From NCBI RefSeq assembly GCF_040110915.1, contig NZ_CP157793.1:756939-820938 (forward strand): a stretch of 64,000 nt of DNA. The letters are read 5' to 3'. Below the pieces are notes generated by a model. It had not been told where the DNA came from, did not search any database, and saw nothing but the letters and a program-made list of their open reading frames with translations. A program made the translations under genes and the position numbers. This stretch comes from Stappia sp. GTDB lineage: Bacteria; Pseudomonadota; Alphaproteobacteria; Rhizobiales; Stappiaceae. Positions 52,444 through 60,674 of this stretch are shown piece by piece (the first letter of the stretch is position 1; each line of letters starts with the position of its first letter).

Positions 52444-53850
52444 TTACGCGCGCCCGGCGGCATCCGAGGGCAGCGTGATACAGGCTTCGAGCCCGCCTTC
52501 GGGCCGGTTGCGCAGTGCCAGCCCGCCGCCATGCGCATGCACGATGGAGCGCGCGATCGAGAGGCCCAGGCCGATGCCGCCGGTATCCTCCGAGCGCGAT
52601 TCCTCCAGCCGCACGAAAGGGTCGAACACATCGTTCAGCCGCTCTTGCGGAATGCCGGGGCCGCGATCGCGCACCGCGATCCGCAACCCGCTGTCGTCCC
52701 GCGTCAGCGCGATGTCGGCGGCCTCGCCATACCGCACGGCATTGTCGATCAGGTTGCGCAGGGCGCGTTTCAGGCTGAGCGGGCGCACCCGCGTCACCAG
52801 CCGCGTCGCCGGCGGTGTGAAGGTCACGGTCGCGCCCATGTCGCGATAGTCCTCGGCGATGGCGTCGATGAACTCGCCGAGATCGATGCGCGCCGCCTGT
52901 TCGCGCGAGGCCTCGTCGCGGGCGAAGGACAGGGTCGCCTCCACCATGCGCTGCATCTCGTCCAGCGTGGCGATGATGCGTTCGCGGTTCTCCTCGTCGT
53001 CGATGAATTCGGCGCGCAGACGCAGCGAGGTGATCGGGGTCCGCAGGTCGTGGCTGATGGCGGCGAGCATGCGGGTGCGGTCGCGCACGAAGCGCGTCAG
53101 CCGGTCCTGCATGGCGTTGAAGGCCCGGATCGTGCCGCGCACCTCCGACGGTCCCGTCTCGGGGATCGCATCGACGTCCTCGCCCCGGCCGAGCCGGTCG
53201 GCGGCGCTGGCCAGATCGCGCAAGGGCCGCGTCAGCCGGCGCACGGTCACCGCCACGATCGCCACGATGAAACCGGCCATCAGGCCGATGGACACCAGCA
53301 GCGGCAGGATGGTGTGCTTGGGCAGGCGGAAGCGCGTCGCGGCGTTCAACCAGCGCCCGTCGTCGAGCGCCACGCTCATGGTCAGCGACAGCGCCCCCGA
53401 GCGTCCGCGCCGGTCCCTGTCATGGTCGTCATCGTCGTCGTCGTGGTCGTCCCGGCGCAGGCGAAGGCGCGGCGCCGGAACCACGTCGACGCGCACCGCG
53501 CGCTCCGCGCCGAGCTCGCTCTGCAGCATCTGCTTCAGGCGGCGTTCGGCCGGATGGTTGCCGCTCGTCTCGAGCGCCGGCGCGTCGGCGATGCGAAACA
53601 GCAGGATCGGGCTGGACACGGCCCGGAGCACCTCGTCGTGCTGCTGCGGCGGTGTCGTCTCGATGAGACGCACGAGCGAGACGGTGCGCGACAGGAAGGT
53701 CGTGCGCGCCATCTCGATCAGCGCCCCGCGCCGCTCGCCGGCGAAGATCCACAGCGTGAAGACCTGGGCGAGCACCAGCGCGATCAGCAGCAGCGCGACG
53801 AGCTGACCGCCGAGCGAGCGCGGCCACAGCCGCAGGGCGGGCCGGCTCAC
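52444..53850 (-). CDS. Sensor histidine kinase with acidic periplasmic loop
   Basis: A 468-residue membrane kinase. Transmembrane segment 1 is at ~13-37, a periplasmic domain at ~38-180 and segment 2 at ~181-203. HAMP, then the H-box AAISHDLRTPITSLRLRAEF (His 267), N-box LRNLIDNAVRYGE and G boxes DRGPGIP and GGIGLGLSIA follow. The periplasmic domain holds a run of Asp and His (residues 134-146, mostly D with two H) flanked by Arg. The GTG start at 53850 overlaps the response-regulator stop as GTGA, so the two are coupled. The acidic loop may sense a cation; compare the EF-hand gene divergently placed next to this operon. Confidence 0.9.
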   Translation of the reverse strand: MSRPALRLWPRSLGGQLVALLLIALVLAQVFTLWIFAGERRGALIEMARTTFLSRTVSLVRLIETTPPQQHDEVLRAVSSPILLFRIADAPALETSGNHPAERRLKQMLQSELGAERAVRVDVVPAPRLRLRRDDHDDDDDDHDRDRRGRSGALSLTMSVALDDGRWLNAATRFRLPKHTILPLLVSIGLMAGFIVAIVAVTVRRLTRPLRDLASAADRLGRGEDVDAIPETGPSEVRGTIRAFNAMQDRLTRFVRDRTRMLAAISHDLRTPITSLRLRAEFIDDEENRERIIATLDEMQRMVEATLSFARDEASREQAARIDLGEFIDAIAEDYRDMGATVTFTPPATRLVTRVRPLSLKRALRNLIDNAVRYGEAADIALTRDDSGLRIAVRDRGPGIPQERLNDVFDPFVRLEESRSEDTGGIGLGLSIARSIVHAHGGGLALRNRPEGGLEACITLPSDAAGRA

Positions 53851-54575
53851 GGGGCCGTCTCCCGGACGTCGGCGGTGAAGGTGTAGCCGCCGCCCCACAC
53901 GGTCTTGATCAGCTCCGGCGTCTTGGGATCGGCCTCGATCTTGCGGCGCAGACGGCTGACCTGATTGTCGACGGAGCGGTCGAACAGTCCGGGGCTGCGG
54001 CCCGACGTGAGGTCAAGCAGCTGGTCGCGCGACAGCACCATGCGCGGCCGCTTCAGGAAGGCGATGAGCAACTGGAACTCGCCGGTCGACAGCGGCACGG
54101 CCACCCCGTCGGCCCCGGTCAGCAGCCGCTTGGGAACGTCGAGCGTCCAGCCGGCGAAGCGAAGCGTTTCCGCCTCCACCGGATCGCGGTCCTTCGGCAC
54201 ATGCGCGGAGCGGCGCAGCACCGCGCGGATGCGCGCCAGCAGCTCGCGCGGGTTGAAGGGCTTGGTCACATAGTCGTCGGCGCCGATCTCCAGACCGACG
54301 ATGCGGTCGGTGTCCTCGGCCATGGCGGTGAGCAGGATCACCGGGGTCGCGCCGCCTTCCACCAGCGAGCGGCACAGGGACAGACCGTCCTCGCCCGGCA
54401 TCATGATGTCGAGCACAACGAGATCGACGGCCGCCGTCTTGAGCGCCTTGCGCGCCTGCGCGGCGCTGTCGGCCATCGACGCCCGCAGCCCGTTCTTGCG
54501 CAGGTAGCGCGCCAGCGACTCGCGGATGTCGCGGTGGTCGTCGACGACGAGAATATGCGGGGCGTGGTCGGTCAT
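53847..54575 (-). CDS. OmpR-family response regulator
   Basis: A 242-residue regulator. The receiver has VVDDHRD, phospho-acceptor Asp 56 in LVVLDIMMPGEDG and YVTKPFNPRELLARIRAVLRR. A winged-helix DNA-binding domain follows (VPLSTGEFQLLIAFLKRPRMVLSRDQLLD, FDRSVDNQVSRLRRKIE, TVWGGGYTF). The ATG at 54575 (MTDHAPHIL) is the family start. It is in an operon with the kinase and divergent from the EF-hand gene, which is its most likely target. Confidence 0.93.
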   Translation of the reverse strand: MTDHAPHILVVDDHRDIRESLARYLRKNGLRASMADSAAQARKALKTAAVDLVVLDIMMPGEDGLSLCRSLVEGGATPVILLTAMAEDTDRIVGLEIGADDYVTKPFNPRELLARIRAVLRRSAHVPKDRDPVEAETLRFAGWTLDVPKRLLTGADGVAVPLSTGEFQLLIAFLKRPRMVLSRDQLLDLTSGRSPGLFDRSVDNQVSRLRRKIEADPKTPELIKTVWGGGYTFTADVRETAP

Positions 54576-54660
54576 GGTCGCGTCCGTCGGGCGTTTTTGA
54601 GTTTGTTCCGCGTGTCTTTCCGCCGTTGTAGCGCGCGGCTCCCGCGTCGGGGGAGGGGAA

Positions 54661-54680
54661 ATGTAATCGAATGTATCGGG
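54661..54680. promoter_or_regulatory. Candidate response-regulator operator
   Basis: A 10-base direct repeat, ATGTAATCGA followed by ATGTATCGGG, in an AT-richer patch between the response regulator and the EF-hand gene. OmpR/PhoB-family proteins bind direct repeats with 10-11 base period. Position fits control of both divergent transcripts. Confidence 0.4.
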
Positions 54681-54790
54681 CGCGCGCCCTGTCACGGATT
54701 GCGACCGAATGCCGGGTGCGCGGAGATAGTTCTGCGACAAGCGCTGCTTACGTTGCCCTCATCGCAGACACGAACAAAGGAGATCTCGCG

Positions 54791-55651
54791 ATGAGCACGT
54801 TCAAGAAGGTCGCTGTCGGCTCGCTCGCCGCCGTTCTGGTCGCCGCCGTGGCGCTTCCCGTGGCCGCCGATCGCTGGGGCCCGGGCGAGGGGCGCGGCTG
54901 GCACAAGAGCGGCTGGCATGAGGGGGGCTGGCACAAGGGTGGCCGGCATGGTCGCGGGCAGATGGCCATGCGCTTCATGGAGCGCTTCGACACCGACGGC
55001 GACGGCAAGCTGACCCAGGCCGAGATCGACGCGGTGACCGCCGGGATGTTCGGCGCGGCCGATGCCGATGCCAGCGGCGGGGTGACCCTGCCGGAGTTCA
55101 AGACCGCCTTCGCCCGCGAATTCGCCGACCGCAAGGTGCGCGCCTTCCAGCGCATGGACCGCGACGGCGACGACGCGCTCACCCGGGCCGAATACGACCG
55201 CATGACCGCGCGGATGGAAAGCCGCATGGATGATGACGATGACGACCGGCGCGGCTGGCGCAAGCGCTGGAGCGGCAAGCGGGGCGGGATGATGACGCAC
55301 TATGACACCGACGGCGACGGCACCGTCACACCGCAGGAAATCGCCGCCGCGCGCGCAGCCCTCTTCGGCGATGCGGATCAGAATGCCGACGGTGCCCTGT
55401 CGCTCGACGAGTTCGAGAGCGTCTGGGTGGCGATGGCGGACGGGCGCATGGTGCGCATGTTCCAGCGCCTCGACCGCGACGGCGATCTGACGATCACCGA
55501 GGCCGAGGCCACGCGCCCGACCGCAAATCTCGTCGCCCGCATGGACCGCAACGGCGACGGCGTCCTGTCGATCGAGGACCGGTCGCGCCGCGGCTGGAAG
55601 GACCGTGACGGCAAGGGCCGAGACGGCATGCGCGGCAACCGCGACGACTGA
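54791..55651 (+). CDS. Secreted EF-hand protein with His/Gly/Trp-rich repeat
   Basis: A 286-residue exported protein. Residues 1-26 are a signal peptide (VAVGSLAAVLVAAVALPVAA|D). Residues ~36-54 are a GWHKSGWHEGGWHKGG-type repeat, which could bind transition metals. Seven EF-hand-like loops follow near residues 67, 91, 123, 172, 196, 228 and 252; the canonical DxDxDG pattern is complete in those at 67 and 172 (DTDGDG) and close in those at 123 and 252 (DRDGDD, DRNGDG). A run of Asp at 147-152 and a basic tail are also present. AAGGAGATC precedes ATG 54791. Probably a periplasmic Ca2+-binding protein controlled by the divergent two-component system. Confidence 0.88.
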   Translation: MSTFKKVAVGSLAAVLVAAVALPVAADRWGPGEGRGWHKSGWHEGGWHKGGRHGRGQMAMRFMERFDTDGDGKLTQAEIDAVTAGMFGAADADASGGVTLPEFKTAFAREFADRKVRAFQRMDRDGDDALTRAEYDRMTARMESRMDDDDDDRRGWRKRWSGKRGGMMTHYDTDGDGTVTPQEIAAARAALFGDADQNADGALSLDEFESVWVAMADGRMVRMFQRLDRDGDLTITEAEATRPTANLVARMDRNGDGVLSIEDRSRRGWKDRDGKGRDGMRGNRDD

Positions 55652-56210
55652 TCGGCGCCAGCGCGCGCTTTCGCAGCGCGCGACCGCGCATGAGCATGCG
55701 GGGCCTCGAGCCCCGCATGTCATGTCCCCGGGCCGGATCGGGGCGTGATCCGATGCGAGGGGCCTCACCCGGAGCATGCGGATTTTCCCTTGCATGTGAC
55801 GGCATGTTGATTCATACAGATCGCGCCCAAATTCGCACGTGCCCGTGGTCGTTCAATCGCAACCCGATGGCGCCGCTCGCTAGGGCCCGGAGGTCACTCC
55901 GGTCGGAGCAATCCGATGAAGAGCGGCGATACGAACGGCTTAAAGCAACGACGTAAGAGGGCTTTTTTGGTCTCTGCCGGGGTTTCCAAGTCCCGGGGTC
56001 ACTGAAGAGGCACTTGTTACATCATTGCCGGCCGGGCGGTTCGGACGATTCCGATCCAATCCAAGGCATCATCGCGGGACGGCCTCGAGCGCGCGTGCGC
56101 TTCAGCCCGACCGTCTGCATCTGTCGTCGAGCGCTGCCCGTCTCCATCGCGGGCGGTTTGTTCGTTGCCATTTGCGACCCTGCGGCCCGATCTGACACCG
56201 GGTGACTGCC
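55652..56210 (+). promoter_or_regulatory. Long leader upstream of the ornithine decarboxylase gene
   Basis: 559 bases without a protein gene. It contains several small inverted repeats (GAG-GTCA-CTC at 55889-55900; CCGGG/CCCGG at 55979-56000) and a TTTTTT at 55963-55968. Alphaproteobacterial ornithine decarboxylase genes often carry the structured speF leader RNA; this region is the right place and length, but I cannot confirm the consensus by eye. Confidence 0.3.
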
Positions 56211-57344
56211 ATGACGGAACGAATCCGGCGCTTCCTGCGCCAGCGACGAGAGGACGGCCCTTGCGTGGTCGTCGACCTCGACAAGGTCCACGACAATTAT
56301 CTCACCTTCGAGCGCGCCTTGCCCGATACCCGCGTCTACTACGCGGTGAAGGCCAATCCGGCGCCCGAGATCCTTGCGCTTCTGGAGCGGCTCGGCTCGT
56401 CCTTCGACTGCGCCTCCGTGCCGGAAATCGAGATGGTGCTGGCGACCGGCGCCGCGCCGGAGCGCATCTCCTACGGCAACACGATCAAGAAGGAGCGCGA
56501 CATCGCCCGCGCCCATGCGCTCGGCGTGCGCCTCTTCGCGGTCGATTGCGAGGCCGAGGTCGACAAGATCGCGCGCGCCGCGCCCGGCGCCCGTGTCTTC
56601 TGCCGCATCCTCTGCGATGGCGCCGGCGCCGACTGGCCGCTGTCGCGCAAGTTCGGCTGCGCGCCGGAGATGGCGCCGGGCGTGCTGGAGCATGCCCATC
56701 GCAACGGGCTCGAGGCCTATGGCGTGTCCTTCCACGTTGGCTCGCAGCAGGCCGACGTCGAGGCCTGGGATCAGGCGCTCGCCGTCTCCGCGCGCATCTT
56801 CCGCGAGATGGCGGAGCGCGGCATTTCGCTCTCCATGGTCAACCTCGGCGGCGGCTTCCCCGCGCGCTACCTCAAGGAGGTGCCGGGCGTGCCGCGCTAC
56901 GGCGAGGCGATCCTGCGCGCGCTCGCCGAGCATTTCGGCAACCGCATCCCGCAGACGATCATCGAGCCGGGCCGCGGCATGGTCGGCGATGCCGGCGTGA
57001 TCGAGGCCGAGGTGGTTCTGATCTCGAAGAAGTCGGACGCCGAGGACGAGATCCGCTGGGTCTATCTCGACATCGGAAAGTTCAACGGGCTCGCCGAGAC
57101 GATGGATGAGGCGATCCGCTATCCGATCCGCACCGACAAGGATCACGACCGCATGAGCCCCTGCGTGCTCGCCGGGCCGACCTGCGACAGCGTCGACGTG
57201 CTTTACGAGAAGACGCCCTACGAATTGCCCGTCAGCCTGTCGATCGGCGACAAGGTGCTGATCGAGGCCTGCGGCGCCTATACCACCACCTATTCCTCGG
57301 TGGCCTTCAACGGTTTCGATCCGCTGCGCTCCTACGTCATCTAG
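56211..57344 (+). CDS. Ornithine decarboxylase (alanine-racemase fold, PLP group IV)
   Basis: A 377-residue PLP enzyme making putrescine from ornithine; some relatives also use lysine. The PLP Lys is at 47 in YYAVKANPAPEIL. Other landmarks are SFDCASVPEIEMVLATGA, VSFHVGSQQ, MVNLGGGFPARY, IIEPGRGMVGDAG, and LAGPTCDSVDVL with the Cys (~325) that completes the neighbouring active site in the dimer. The ATG at 56211 is chosen; a GTG at 56202 would add three residues. It is followed by homospermidine synthase, which uses putrescine. Confidence 0.93.
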   Translation: MTERIRRFLRQRREDGPCVVVDLDKVHDNYLTFERALPDTRVYYAVKANPAPEILALLERLGSSFDCASVPEIEMVLATGAAPERISYGNTIKKERDIARAHALGVRLFAVDCEAEVDKIARAAPGARVFCRILCDGAGADWPLSRKFGCAPEMAPGVLEHAHRNGLEAYGVSFHVGSQQADVEAWDQALAVSARIFREMAERGISLSMVNLGGGFPARYLKEVPGVPRYGEAILRALAEHFGNRIPQTIIEPGRGMVGDAGVIEAEVVLISKKSDAEDEIRWVYLDIGKFNGLAETMDEAIRYPIRTDKDHDRMSPCVLAGPTCDSVDVLYEKTPYELPVSLSIGDKVLIEACGAYTTTYSSVAFNGFDPLRSYVI

Positions 57345-57481
57345 ACGCGGGCCGCTTCAGCCCCGACACTGCCGGTCCGGACGTCGCCTCGCGCGCGTCC
57401 GGACGCGGCCGCCTTTCGACGGTCGGTTGCCCGAACGCGCGCGCCGATCCCGTTTGTTTTTGAACCTGAAAGACACATGCC

Positions 57482-59050
57482 ATGAGCGAAGACGCCCGCC
57501 GGTCGAAGCCCGCCAAATCGCCCGCCAAATCGCCCGCCAGATCGACCACGAAATCTTCACCGAAGAAGACCGCAGCACCCGTCGCGGACGCGCCCGTCCC
57601 GATGGAGCCCGCGCCCTCGGCTCCGGTGCATCCGGTGCATGGCACCATCTCCGGCCCCATCGTGATGATCGGCTTCGGCTCCATCGGCAAGGGCACGCTG
57701 CCGCTGATCGAGCGCCATTTCCTGTTCGACGCCAAGCGCGTGACGGTGATCGACCCGGTCGACACCGACCGGGCGCTGGTGGAGGAGCGCGGCTATGCCT
57801 TCTCCAAGGTGGCGATCACGCCGGAGAACTATCGCGAGGTGCTGACCCCGCTGCTCACCGAGGGCGCGGGACAGGGCTTCTGCGTCAACCTGTCGGTCGA
57901 CACCTCCTCGCTCGATCTGATGAAGCTGTGCCGGGAACTCGGCGTCCTCTACATCGACACGGTGGTCGAGCCGTGGCTCGGCTTCTACTTCGACGACAGC
58001 GCGGACACGGCGGCGCGCACGAATTACGCGCTGCGCGAGACGGTGCGCAGGGAGAAGAAAAAAAGCCCGGGCGGGACGACCGCCGTCTCCTGCTGCGGCG
58101 CCAATCCGGGCATGGTGTCCTGGTTCGTCAAGCAGGCGCTGGTCGACATCGCCCGCGACACCGGCACCAAGTTCGACGAGCCGACCACCCGCAAGGGCTG
58201 GGCGAAGCTGATGAAGAAGGTCGGCGTCAAGGGCATTCACATCGCCGAGCGCGACACCCAGCGCGCCAAGACCCCCAAGCCGATGGGCGCCTTCTGGAAC
58301 ACCTGGTCGGTGGAGGGTTTTCTGTCGGAGGGCTTTCAGCCGGCCGAGCTCGGCTGGGGCACGCATGAGACCTGGAAGCCGAAGAACGCGAAGAAGCACA
58401 AGAAGGGCTGCAAGGCGGCGATCTATCTCGAGCAGCCCGGCGCCAACACGCGGGTGCGCACCTGGTGTCCGACGCCGGGGCCGCAATACGGCTTTCTCGT
58501 CACCCACAACGAGTCGATCTCCATCGCCGATTACTTCACGCTGAAGGACGGCAAGAAGGTCGCCTACCGGCCGACCTGCCACTACGCCTATCACCCGGCG
58601 AACGACGCGGTGCTGTCGCTGCACGAGCTCTTCGGCGCGGCCGGCAAGGTGCAGGAGACCCTGCATGTGCTCGCCGAGGACGAGATCGCCGACGGCATCG
58701 ACGAGCTCGGCGTGCTGCTCTACGGCCACGAGAAGAACGCCTATTGGTTCGGTTCGCAGCTCTCCATCGAGGAGACGCGCGAGCTTGCGCCCTATCAGAA
58801 CGCGACCGGCCTGCAGGTGACCTCCGCGGTGCTTGCCGGCATGGTCTGGGCGCTGGAGAACCCGACGGCCGGCATCGTGGAAGCCGACGAGATGGACTAT
58901 CGCCGCTGCCTGGAGGTGCAAAAGCCCTATCTCGGGCCGGTGAAGGGCTATTACACCGACTGGACGCCGCTGACCGACCGTCCGGGCCTGTTTCCCGAGG
59001 ACATCGACACCTCCGATCCCTGGCAGTTCCGCAACGTGCTGGTGCGCTGA
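57482..59050 (+). CDS. hss: Homospermidine synthase
   Basis: Makes sym-homospermidine from putrescine by an NAD+-dependent aminobutyl transfer, a typical alphaproteobacterial polyamine route. The 522-residue protein has an NAD fold (GPIVMIGFGSIGKGTLPLIERHF near residue 58), DTVVEPWLGFYFDD, SCCGANPGMVSWFVKQAL, WNTWSVEGFLSEGFQPAELGWGTHE and a long conserved C-terminus. The first ~45 residues are an extra Lys/Ala/Pro/Ser tract with SKPAK-SPAK-SPAR repeats, probably disordered. It lies 137 bases after ornithine decarboxylase and ends in a strong terminator, so the two likely form one transcription unit. Confidence 0.95.
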   Translation: MSEDARRSKPAKSPAKSPARSTTKSSPKKTAAPVADAPVPMEPAPSAPVHPVHGTISGPIVMIGFGSIGKGTLPLIERHFLFDAKRVTVIDPVDTDRALVEERGYAFSKVAITPENYREVLTPLLTEGAGQGFCVNLSVDTSSLDLMKLCRELGVLYIDTVVEPWLGFYFDDSADTAARTNYALRETVRREKKKSPGGTTAVSCCGANPGMVSWFVKQALVDIARDTGTKFDEPTTRKGWAKLMKKVGVKGIHIAERDTQRAKTPKPMGAFWNTWSVEGFLSEGFQPAELGWGTHETWKPKNAKKHKKGCKAAIYLEQPGANTRVRTWCPTPGPQYGFLVTHNESISIADYFTLKDGKKVAYRPTCHYAYHPANDAVLSLHELFGAAGKVQETLHVLAEDEIADGIDELGVLLYGHEKNAYWFGSQLSIEETRELAPYQNATGLQVTSAVLAGMVWALENPTAGIVEADEMDYRRCLEVQKPYLGPVKGYYTDWTPLTDRPGLFPEDIDTSDPWQFRNVLVR

Positions 59051-59085
59051 GGCGCCCGCGAGGGGACACCGGTCATGCAAAAACT

Positions 59086-59119
59086 CCCGGCTCCGGAGAT
59101 GATCCGGAGCCGGGTTTTT
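59086..59119 (+). terminator. Intrinsic terminator after hss
   Basis: A perfect 12-bp stem (59086-59097 with 59103-59114) with a 5-base loop, followed by TTTTT. Confidence 0.95.
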
Positions 59120-59448
59120 CGCGCTTCTTCACGGCGCGATTGTCAGCGCGCGATGGGGCGTGCCGACGCGGCGGGAACGGGTCTTGGCGCCTGGGCCGTC
59201 GCTCCCCGTTGAGGACGACACTCTCATGGGCGGCGCGCGGGGGCTGTGACCCCTGTCACGCAAATGCCGCATCCCGCGCGTAAGGGGCCTGCGCCGTGTG
59301 ACGGCGACGAGACGATCGCGCCGCTCGACGGCGCTTTCGCTTTTGCGCCGCTCGACGGCGCGGGGCCAAACGACTACAACGCCCGATCAGTGCGGTCCGG
59401 CCGTGGACGACAGATCCGGACCGTGACAGGGGAGGAACCCGTAGCAGC
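59120..59448 (+). other. Spacer before the aminotransferase gene with twin hairpins
   Basis: About 330 bases, no gene seen. It contains a 17-base element (GCGCCG-CTCGA-CGGCGC) at 59318-59334 and again at 59345-59361; each copy is a perfect 6-bp hairpin. The end near 59430 has GGGGAGGA as ribosome site for the next gene. Confidence 0.6.
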
Positions 59449-60669
59449 ATGAAGCCGACCAATCCCGTTTTCACCGGCCTGCCGACGACGATCTTCGAGA
59501 CCATGTCGCGGCTGGCGATCGCAACCGGCGCCATCAATCTGGGACAGGGCTTTCCCGACGTGGACGGGCCGGAGGACGTGCGGCGCATGGCCGCCGAGGC
59601 GCTGATCGAGGGACCGAACCAGTATCCGCCGATGCTCGGGCTTCCCGAACTGCGTCAGGCGGTGGCCGCGTCGAACAAGCGCTTCTACGATCTCGACGTC
59701 GACTGGCAGAGCGAGGTGATGGTGACCTCCGGCGCGACCGAAGCGCTGGCCGACACCTTGCTGGCGCTGATCGAGCCGGGCGACGAGGTGATCCTGATCG
59801 AACCGCTCTACGACTGTTACCTGCCGCTGGTGAAGCGCGCCGGCGGCATCGCCGTGCGCGTGCGCGTGACCCCGCCCGACTGGGCGCTGGATGTCCGCGC
59901 GCTCGCCGATGCCTTCACCGAGAACACCAAGGCGATCCTGCTCAACAACCCGATGAACCCGGCCGGCAAGGTCTTCGCCGAGGAGGAACTCGCCGCCATC
60001 GCCGCGCTGTGTCTGGAGCATGGCGTCTACGCGATCTGCGACGAGGTCTACGAACACTTGCTGTTCGACGGCCGCCGCCATCGTCCGCTGATGACCTTCG
60101 AGGGCATGCGCGAACGCAGCGTCCGCATCGGCTCGGCCGGCAAGACCTTCTCGCTCACCGGTTGGAAGGTCGGCTATGTCACCGCGCCGCCCAACCTGCT
60201 GGAGCCCATCGCCAAGGCGCATCAGTTCGTCACCTTCACCACGCCGCCCAACCTGCAGCGCGCGGTGGCCTATGGGCTTGGCAAGGACGACGGCTATTTC
60301 GCCGGACTGAGCGCGGAGATGCAGGCCAAGCGCGACCGGATGGTCTCCGGGCTTTCGGCGCTCGGCTTCGGCGTTCTGCCCTGCGAGGGAACCTATTTCG
60401 CCACCTGCGATCTCTCGCCGCTGGGGCTTGCGGGCGACGACGTCGCGATCTGCGCGCGCATGGTCGAGGAGGCGGGCGTCGCGGCGGTGCCGGTCTCGGC
60501 ATTCTATGCGTCGGACGCGCCGAGCCATTTCGTGCGCTTCTGCTTCTGCAAGCAGGACCATGTGATCGACGGCGCGCTGCAGCGCCTCGGCACGTGGCTG
60601 TCGGGACGCGGCGCGGCGGTTGCCGGTTCCGCCGTCGCGGCCGAAACCACCGCCGCGGCCGCGGGGTGA
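59449..60669 (+). CDS. PLP-dependent aminotransferase (class I/II, kynurenine/methionine aminotransferase-like)
   Basis: A 406-residue fold-type I aminotransferase. It has AINLGQGFPDVDGPEDV near residue 28, NQYPPMLGLPELRQAV, VTSGATEALADTLLAL, LLNNPMNPAGKVF, CDEVYEHLLFDG and the PLP Lys 232 in SAGKTFSLTGWKVGY. The pattern is closest to the YbdL/kynurenine aminotransferase group, which transaminates methionine, aromatic or related amino acids; annotation databases often call such proteins DapC. Ala-rich tail. GGGGAGGA precedes the ATG. It is followed after 5 bases by an asparaginase gene, so they form an operon. Confidence 0.9.
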   Translation: MKPTNPVFTGLPTTIFETMSRLAIATGAINLGQGFPDVDGPEDVRRMAAEALIEGPNQYPPMLGLPELRQAVAASNKRFYDLDVDWQSEVMVTSGATEALADTLLALIEPGDEVILIEPLYDCYLPLVKRAGGIAVRVRVTPPDWALDVRALADAFTENTKAILLNNPMNPAGKVFAEEELAAIAALCLEHGVYAICDEVYEHLLFDGRRHRPLMTFEGMRERSVRIGSAGKTFSLTGWKVGYVTAPPNLLEPIAKAHQFVTFTTPPNLQRAVAYGLGKDDGYFAGLSAEMQAKRDRMVSGLSALGFGVLPCEGTYFATCDLSPLGLAGDDVAICARMVEEAGVAAVPVSAFYASDAPSHFVRFCFCKQDHVIDGALQRLGTWLSGRGAAVAGSAVAAETTAAAAG

Positions 60670-60674
60670 GCGCC

